From assembly GCA_947626635.1 (NCBI GenBank), contig CANQSY010000012.1, positions 1 through 33,560 of the forward strand: a DNA stretch of 33,560 nucleotides. The letters run 5' to 3'. Below are positions 24,927 through 33,560 of this stretch, in pieces. The stretch is from an uncultured Akkermansia sp. (GTDB lineage: Bacteria; Verrucomicrobiota; Verrucomicrobiia; Verrucomicrobiales; Akkermansiaceae). The stretch's first letter is position 1; the number at the start of each line of letters is the position of its first letter. The notes under the pieces were generated by a model. It did not search any database. It was not told the origin of the DNA and saw only the letters and a list, made by a program, of their open reading frames with translations. The position numbers and the translations under genes were made by a program.

Positions 24927-25796
24927 ATGAACACAAAACGCATACTCAAACTGACCGCGTTAGCCGCTTTTCTCGCACCGGGGCTGTCTTGGGCGGATGA
25001 TAACGATGCGCACAAGACCGTCCTGCGTGCAGCAAACGGTGGTGAGGCTTCGCTCAAGCAGCTCGTTGCTAGCGGTATCCCGGTAGATACGACGGATGAT
25101 GACGGAGAAACAGCCCTGATGGAGGCCGCGGATAAGGGGAACCTTGCCGCCGTGCAGCTCCTGCTGCGCAACGGCGCCCAAGTGAATCGCAAGGATCATG
25201 ACGGAAAGACCGCCTTGATGCACGCAGCGGATGAAGGCCGTACGGCCGTTGTCCAGCTCCTGCTGGCGTCCGGCGCTGACGCTTCGCTGAAAGACAATGA
25301 TGGCGACACGGCATTGGACATGGCCAAAGAAGAGGGTCACGCCGAGACTGCGACAGTATTGCGCGCAGCAGCTCAGTCACCGACGCCTGTCTCTCAGCCT
25401 GCCGCTCTCACCGGTAAAGCCGGACTCAAAGCCGTCTTTCGCGCCGCTTGCAATGGAGATGCTGCTCTGAAGCAACTCCTCGCGGGAGGAACAGTCGTTG
25501 ACTGCACGGACGCCGATGGTGAGTCTGCTCTCATGGAAGCAGCAGACAAAGGGAACCTCCCGGCAGTGCAAGTATTGCTTGCCAACGGTGCGCAGCCTAA
25601 CCATCGTGACCACGAAGGTAAAACAGCCCTCATGGATGCCGCGAGTGATGGTTTTACGGCTGTTGTGCAAGCCCTTCTGGCCGCCGGAGCTGATCCTAAT
25701 CTGCGCGATGAGGACGGAGAGACGGCTCTGATGAAGGCTGAAGAGGATCACCACGCGGATACGGCAGCTGCTCTTCGTGCAGCCGGGGCTCAATAA
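24927..25796 (+). CDS. Secreted ankyrin-repeat protein
   Basis: Signal MNTKRILKLTALAAFLAPGLSWA; repeats such as DGETALMEAADKGNLAAVQLLLRNGAQVN; start 24927 chosen because the candidate promoter would initiate near 24895. Confidence 0.88.
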   Translation: MNTKRILKLTALAAFLAPGLSWADDNDAHKTVLRAANGGEASLKQLVASGIPVDTTDDDGETALMEAADKGNLAAVQLLLRNGAQVNRKDHDGKTALMHAADEGRTAVVQLLLASGADASLKDNDGDTALDMAKEEGHAETATVLRAAAQSPTPVSQPAALTGKAGLKAVFRAACNGDAALKQLLAGGTVVDCTDADGESALMEAADKGNLPAVQVLLANGAQPNHRDHEGKTALMDAASDGFTAVVQALLAAGADPNLRDEDGETALMKAEEDHHADTAAALRAAGAQ

Positions 25797-25932
25797 TCGG
25801 GAATTCTCCCGGGCTTCGGAGTCCGAGGTGCTGTTTGTTCGTTCGGAACGCATGACACCGGCGTTGGTCCCGTGGCGGTTCGCTTTTCCGCACGCCCGTT
25901 CCTCAAATTCCGCTCCGCATTTGCTCTGCTTC

Positions 25933-28566
<2,634 letters not shown>

Positions 28567-28823
28567 CCCCCGCACACACTTTCAGCGTTTGCCAGGGTCA
28601 ATGTTGAAAAGCCGGCGAGGTGGCATCGCGTAACCATGCCCCTTTCAAATCAAGCAGCCGTTATATCAACGCATCGGTGGTAGGTGAAATCACGGAAGGA
28701 TGTTACCAAGGAAAGCGTCCGGAACTATGCGATGCCATCTTGACTCAGCGCCGCCCCATCGACGCTTTCCTTCTGTCAGCGTACCTCTGTTCCCGAAAAT
28801 TCCGCGCCGCCCTTGCTCCGACT

Positions 28824-28872
28824 TCCCGCGCCACCGGCGCACTAACATCCCAATCGTCAATCGTAAATGAAT
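28824..28872 (+). repeat. Dispersed modular intergenic repeat, copy 6 (short)
   Basis: CCCGCGCCACCGGCGCACTAACATCC + CAATCGT CAATCGT + AAATGAATT; abuts the stop codon of the minus-strand GH2 gene. Confidence 0.85.
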
Positions 28873-31800
28873 TCACTCTCCCCGTTTTGTCTCTTTCGGC
28901 GCTTCGGGAGTCGGTGTCGGATTCGGGTTCTCTTCATCAGCCGGCAGGACGTCGAGCTCAGAGATGGCGGCAAAGTCGCCTCCGCTGTGAGAAGACAGAG
29001 CGACGAGGCGCACGTAGCGAGCTTCTGCGGGCGTGAAGAAGAGGGCTTGCTGCTCATCCGTGTGGTCGGCAAAGGAACCGCGTGCCACAGGTTCTCCCCA
29101 GTTTGCCCCGTCCGTGCTCACGTAGAGCTCGTATTCCTTGATGCGCGCATCCGGCATGGGAGCGGCGCGGTAGATGATGCCTTTGAGCTTGCGTTGCACA
29201 CCCATGTCGATCCTGATTTCGTGCGGGAAACTCGCCACGGTGACACCCTTCATCGAGTGCCAGTATGTGTCAGCATTACCGTCCAATACGTGTTGAGCTT
29301 GCCCCACCTCCGGCAGTTCCGAGCTCACGTAATTGATGGAGAAATAGGCACGTGGTGGGTATTCGCCGACGATGCGCGTGATGATGGGAGAGAATTCGGC
29401 GAGAGCAGCGTACGGTTTATCAGCCTCCATCGGCTCCAAACAGACAATTTTGACATATTTCGCCGTGGTCAACTCGGGCAGAAGCACGCTCTGTTCGTTG
29501 TCGCTGTCCTCCATCTCCAGCACACAGGCCGGCTGGCTCCCCCAGCTCTTCCCATCCATGGAGACGTAGAAGGCGATTTTGCGCACGCGTGAAGAACTGC
29601 GCGCTTGACGCGGGGTGATGGTGAATCCTCTCAGCTCTGATTCTACCCCGAGATCAACCACGATCTCATGCGGATAGGGCGCGGGCTCTCCATACCAGTG
29701 GCTGTGCCAAAAGGTGTCGCTGCGTCCATCAATCAGGCTCCACGCACTTTCCTCATCGCCGGAACTTGACGAGCACGACACAATCCGCAGGAGATTTCCC
29801 GGCCTCCATGTGTCCAAGTGCTGCCATGTCATCGCGGAGTCCAGACATGCCTCCATGGATGCGTATGCGCGTACAGTCCCTTCCTCTCGTTGCAGAAACG
29901 GCCGCGTATAGACGGCCGGCGAACCGTCCGCCAGAATAAGGTGAATCGTGGCGTCCTTGGTGTCGCAATGTGCGTGGACAAAGCCCATGTTGTCGCGCGA
30001 GATGGTGACGGCTCCCGCAAGCGGCAAAGCTCGCCGTCCCACTTCCTCGGGTTCGTCTCCGGGAAGAATGGGCAACAGGGCGAAGGAGAAACTCGTGGGC
30101 TGCGCTAGCGGGATGTCTCGGTCCAGTGGACGCGGACCGCAGGATGCTCCGCCCAGCCCCAGAGTGATGGCATCGATGTTCAGGATGGTAGCTCCGGCAG
30201 GTTGCAGCTCCTCCGGGTGCGTTGCAGAGAAGAGAGCCTGAGCGGTGTAGGGAAGGGCGGAAAAGTTGAAAGGAGCGCCTTCACCGGCTGAGACCAGGAG
30301 ACCTACGCCGTGTTCATCGGTAGCGGCAACCCAATTGGTATCCATGCGGTTACCCATGTCCATCGGCAGAGGATACCGCTCCACCATGTCCTCCGCCGTG
30401 GCGGAATAAATGCCTATGGGGGCGCCGCTCTTGCGGTCCGGGTAGTTCTCACCGGGACCGCGTCCATACCAGCGTATGTGATTGAATTTCTTCGGTAGGC
30501 GCAGGGTGAAGCCGAGCCGCGGCAGAACGATGGTTTGATCCTTGGGTAGAATGCCTGCTTGTACACTGACATAGCCGTTGGGCATGATGGTGTACACCAT
30601 CTGAGTAACGTAACTGAAGTCGCGCTCTGTGATGGGACCATTGTCCTCCGGCGTGTACTTGCCGCGGTTGTATTGAGACGTATCCAGACTTTCTTTACGG
30701 AGGCCATGACTCTTGACATCGCATGAGATGCGTACGACGCCGTTCGGTAGGCGCTCGACCAGCAGGGGGGTCGCTTCGTGCACGAGATTGCGGAATCCGT
30801 TGAGGAGCCATTGATTCATGACCCACTTATCATTGGCGAGAGGAGCGCGGAAGCTGTTGAGTTCAAGGGTTGGTTTCTCATCGAGAAGCTCGTGTCCATT
30901 CACAATATAGCTCTTGAGTCCGCCGGTCGCTTTATCAATCGCGAGGGTGAAATTTTTCCCCATGACGCGCAATTTATCTTCCTCGTTGAGGACCTCTAGC
31001 TTTTTGTCAGATTCAAGCGGTATGATGCGGGTTTTCGCAGAGAAGGCGGTTAGACTTTCAGGCAGCAGCATCTGTTGTGTAGCGACTCTGTAGCCGGATT
31101 CTGCCCAACCGGAAGCCTTCTTGAGTCGGAAGTCGATGGTGAGAAAGTAGCGACGATCCTTCTTGAATTGGTCGAAGGGTATGTCTGCTGCGGGCAGGGT
31201 CCACTCAACCCGTTCCAGCGGTTTCGCGTGGATGTCGGCGTCCCCTTCAGCCAGTACGTGATGTCCTTCCTCGGTGATCTGCCAATGTGCGGTGTATTCA
31301 TCCAAGTTAGTAAAGAGATTTTTATTGCGTAGCTGTACGGTGAGCCCTTGACCGCTCTTCTGAGAATCGGCCAGTCGCATATCAACATTCTGGTACACCT
31401 TGCGAATCTCCTCGTAGAGCGGCGTGGGTGTACGGTCGCTGTATATGACCCCCTTGATGCAAAAAATGCCATCGTTGGGCGCTTCCCCCCGATCTCCGCC
31501 GTAACTCTGTCGCACGATTTTTCGTCCGTCAGGAAGGGTTATCTCTTGGTCGTAGCTTTGGTGGATCCATTCCCATATGGCGCCTCCAACTATGGAGTCG
31601 CTCGTATCAATGGCGTCCCAGTAATCCTGCAGGTTTCCCATGGCGTTGCATAGGATGTGCGCGTACTCAGAAATGTACCATGGTTTCTGCAACTTTTGTT
31701 CAGCGATTTCACGTGCCCAGTTGACGCTTGGGTATTGATTGGAATTAAGGTCGGCCAGCGTGTTGTTGCGCTCGTACTGTGTGGGCCGCGAGGTGTCACG

Positions 31801-33354
31801 GCTTTTGATCCAGTCTCGCACGGCTGCAAAATTGTCACCGGGACCGGCCTCGTTCCCGTAGGACCACATGACGACACAAGGGTTGTTTTTACTCTGCTCC
31901 AACATGTTTTTGTTGCGCCATACATGCTGCGCGCGCCACTCTTTGGGGTGGGAAAGTGATTCGTCCCCATACCCATACCCATGCGACTCAATATTCGCCT
32001 CGTCGCAGACATAGATGCCCAATTCATCGCACATCTCGTAGAAATAGGCCGGCTGGGGATAGTGCGAGTTGCGGATGTGATTGATGTTTGCCCGTTTCAT
32101 GAGCAACAGCTCCTGGAGGCACTCTTCCTTGGTGACGCTGTGACCATTGGCGTGTTGGCTTTCGTGGCGGTTGACGCCTTTAAGTTTGACGGGCATCCCA
32201 TTCACGAGGTAGCGTCCGTTCTCAAGTCGTACATCACGGAAGCCGATGTTGCGGGAAATAATTTCTGAAACGCGACCGTTGGCATCCTTGAGATAGAGAA
32301 TCAGGCGGTACAAATGAGGTTTCTCCGCGCTCCAAAGTGCCGGGTTTTTAAGAGAGGTAGAGAGTTCTTTTGTGCAGCTCCTGCCGTTTTGCACGCGTCC
32401 CCGCACGGGCTCTAAGGCAGCAACCTGCTGCCCATCGGGTTGCAACAGCTCAGCGGCTAATTCAAAAGGCTGCTCCGTAGTAGTGCGATTATCCACGTCC
32501 ACCTCAACGCGTAGTTGAGCATCGCTGTAGTCGGTGCTGCCATCCTGTTTCTTAGCGAAATCAGTGTGCACAAAGAAGTCGCGCATAAGGACCTGCGGCG
32601 TGGCGTACAGGGTGACATCGCGGAAAATGCCGGAGAGTCGCCACATGTCCTGACACTCGAGGTAGGAACCGTCACTGAAGCGGTACACCTCGGCAGCGAT
32701 GGTGTTGCTCCCCTTATGCACGTACGGCGTGATGTCAAAGACGGCCGCCGTTCGGCTATCTTTGGAAAACCCCACTTTCTTACCGTTCACAAAGAGGTAA
32801 AAGAAGGAATCGACCCCGTCAAAGCGGATAAAGATGCGCATGCCTTCCCATGTCTCAGGGAGGACGACTTCGCGACGGTAGGAACCGACGGCGTTGGGTT
32901 CACTCTGTGGGATGGTGTATTTTTTTTCGTCGTCATTGCGCGGTGGGGTCATCACGCGGGGCCAGTCACGCACGAAAATGTAGTCCTGGTTGCAGTAAAT
33001 GGGCGTCCCATAGCCTCGCATCTGCCAGTTACTCGGTACATCAATTTCCGCCCAACTGCTTACGTCATACTCGGGTCGGTAGAATTCGACGGGGCGCTCA
33101 GTAGGACTGGGCGACCAGTGAAATTTCCAGTTGCCATTGAGGGTGATCTGCAGCGAAGAATTCTCAGCTTTTCCCTTTAAGGCTTCTTCCCTGTTAGCGA
33201 ACGGCACATAGAAAGCGCGCGCTTCCTCTCTTCCTTCAGAGAGATGCTCAGGGTTCTCCCAGTCCGGGTTGGGTGTGTATTCTTTTTCTTGGGCTCCCAT
33301 AGTTGGTAGCATCATGACTGCGACCGTAACGGCCAAAGTTTTCCATGTGTCCAT
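28873..33354 (-). CDS. Secreted GH2 beta-galactosidase with C-terminal F5/8-type C (CBM32-like) domains
   Basis: GNWKFHWSPSPTERP, GVNRHESQHANGHS, MWSYGNEAGPGDN (acid/base), GGAIWEWIHQSYDQE; two discoidin-like domains at the C-terminus; signal peptide MDTWKTLAVTVAVMMLPTMGAQ. Confidence 0.93.
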   Translation of the reverse strand: MDTWKTLAVTVAVMMLPTMGAQEKEYTPNPDWENPEHLSEGREEARAFYVPFANREEALKGKAENSSLQITLNGNWKFHWSPSPTERPVEFYRPEYDVSSWAEIDVPSNWQMRGYGTPIYCNQDYIFVRDWPRVMTPPRNDDEKKYTIPQSEPNAVGSYRREVVLPETWEGMRIFIRFDGVDSFFYLFVNGKKVGFSKDSRTAAVFDITPYVHKGSNTIAAEVYRFSDGSYLECQDMWRLSGIFRDVTLYATPQVLMRDFFVHTDFAKKQDGSTDYSDAQLRVEVDVDNRTTTEQPFELAAELLQPDGQQVAALEPVRGRVQNGRSCTKELSTSLKNPALWSAEKPHLYRLILYLKDANGRVSEIISRNIGFRDVRLENGRYLVNGMPVKLKGVNRHESQHANGHSVTKEECLQELLLMKRANINHIRNSHYPQPAYFYEMCDELGIYVCDEANIESHGYGYGDESLSHPKEWRAQHVWRNKNMLEQSKNNPCVVMWSYGNEAGPGDNFAAVRDWIKSRDTSRPTQYERNNTLADLNSNQYPSVNWAREIAEQKLQKPWYISEYAHILCNAMGNLQDYWDAIDTSDSIVGGAIWEWIHQSYDQEITLPDGRKIVRQSYGGDRGEAPNDGIFCIKGVIYSDRTPTPLYEEIRKVYQNVDMRLADSQKSGQGLTVQLRNKNLFTNLDEYTAHWQITEEGHHVLAEGDADIHAKPLERVEWTLPAADIPFDQFKKDRRYFLTIDFRLKKASGWAESGYRVATQQMLLPESLTAFSAKTRIIPLESDKKLEVLNEEDKLRVMGKNFTLAIDKATGGLKSYIVNGHELLDEKPTLELNSFRAPLANDKWVMNQWLLNGFRNLVHEATPLLVERLPNGVVRISCDVKSHGLRKESLDTSQYNRGKYTPEDNGPITERDFSYVTQMVYTIMPNGYVSVQAGILPKDQTIVLPRLGFTLRLPKKFNHIRWYGRGPGENYPDRKSGAPIGIYSATAEDMVERYPLPMDMGNRMDTNWVAATDEHGVGLLVSAGEGAPFNFSALPYTAQALFSATHPEELQPAGATILNIDAITLGLGGASCGPRPLDRDIPLAQPTSFSFALLPILPGDEPEEVGRRALPLAGAVTISRDNMGFVHAHCDTKDATIHLILADGSPAVYTRPFLQREEGTVRAYASMEACLDSAMTWQHLDTWRPGNLLRIVSCSSSSGDEESAWSLIDGRSDTFWHSHWYGEPAPYPHEIVVDLGVESELRGFTITPRQARSSSRVRKIAFYVSMDGKSWGSQPACVLEMEDSDNEQSVLLPELTTAKYVKIVCLEPMEADKPYAALAEFSPIITRIVGEYPPRAYFSINYVSSELPEVGQAQHVLDGNADTYWHSMKGVTVASFPHEIRIDMGVQRKLKGIIYRAAPMPDARIKEYELYVSTDGANWGEPVARGSFADHTDEQQALFFTPAEARYVRLVALSSHSGGDFAAISELDVLPADEENPNPTPTPEAPKETKRGE

Positions 33355-33457
33355 GCGTTATTACTACGTTGTTTTTTGTCCTTTTCTTTCATTTTCTCGT
33401 TCATGGATGCATGCTGAGGCACACATGTCCCCATAAATTCCGCTTCGCATACGCTTT

Positions 33458-33516
33458 GACGCTTCGGCGCCACCCTGCCTCAACGCCCTGCGGGCAACGC
33501 ATGCGCGTTGTCCAAT
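33458..33516 (+). repeat. Second repeat module, copy 2
   Basis: TTGACGCTTCGGCGCCACCCTGCCTCAACGCCCTGCGGGCAACGCATGCGCGTTGTCCAATC, similar to 5774-5833. Confidence 0.85.
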
Positions 33517-33560
33517 CGCCCTAATTAAAAGATCTGTTAAAATGGGCGTGAGGTGATAGA

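Noticed and set aside
28867-29592. 241-aa plus-strand ORF antisense to the GH2 gene
   Set aside because: Fully opposite the well-supported GH2 coding sequence; no recognisable domain.

Overview
This 33.6 kb window looks like a bacterial chromosome segment, probably from the Verrucomicrobia/Akkermansia relatives. I base that on gene content and was not able to run a search. It is dense with housekeeping genes: pnp, nth, rph, a PTS EIIA-type gene, secG, panD, a GatB/YqeY-domain gene, ispD, an SDR/epimerase, a DnaJ-domain gene, a NahK-like kinase, tRNA-Phe and tRNA-Pro, lgt, thiC, aroD and a 1493-aa GH2 beta-galactosidase. The standout locus is 16761-24762. It is a five-gene cluster whose order and protein features match the Akkermansia Amuc_1102-1101-1100-1099-1098 pilus-associated cluster: an Ig-like/pilin-like candidate, a PilM-PilN fusion, a PilO-like Amuc_1100-type protein, an Amuc_1099-type protein and a TPR-secretin. 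The most notable non-coding signal is a dispersed modular intergenic repeat. It consists of a GC-rich hairpin, then 2-4 tandem AAATCGT-like heptads, then a second variable hairpin. There are six copies, all in the same orientation, plus a second module family built on GCCCTGCGGGC..AACGCRTRCGCGTT. Other points of note are a tandem pair of coiled-coil/SH3-like paralogs, a DnaJ-TM-Sel1 protein, convergent genes with overlapping 3' ends, an endonuclease III with non-canonical cysteine spacing, and a thiC that appears nearly leaderless with no visible TPP riboswitch.
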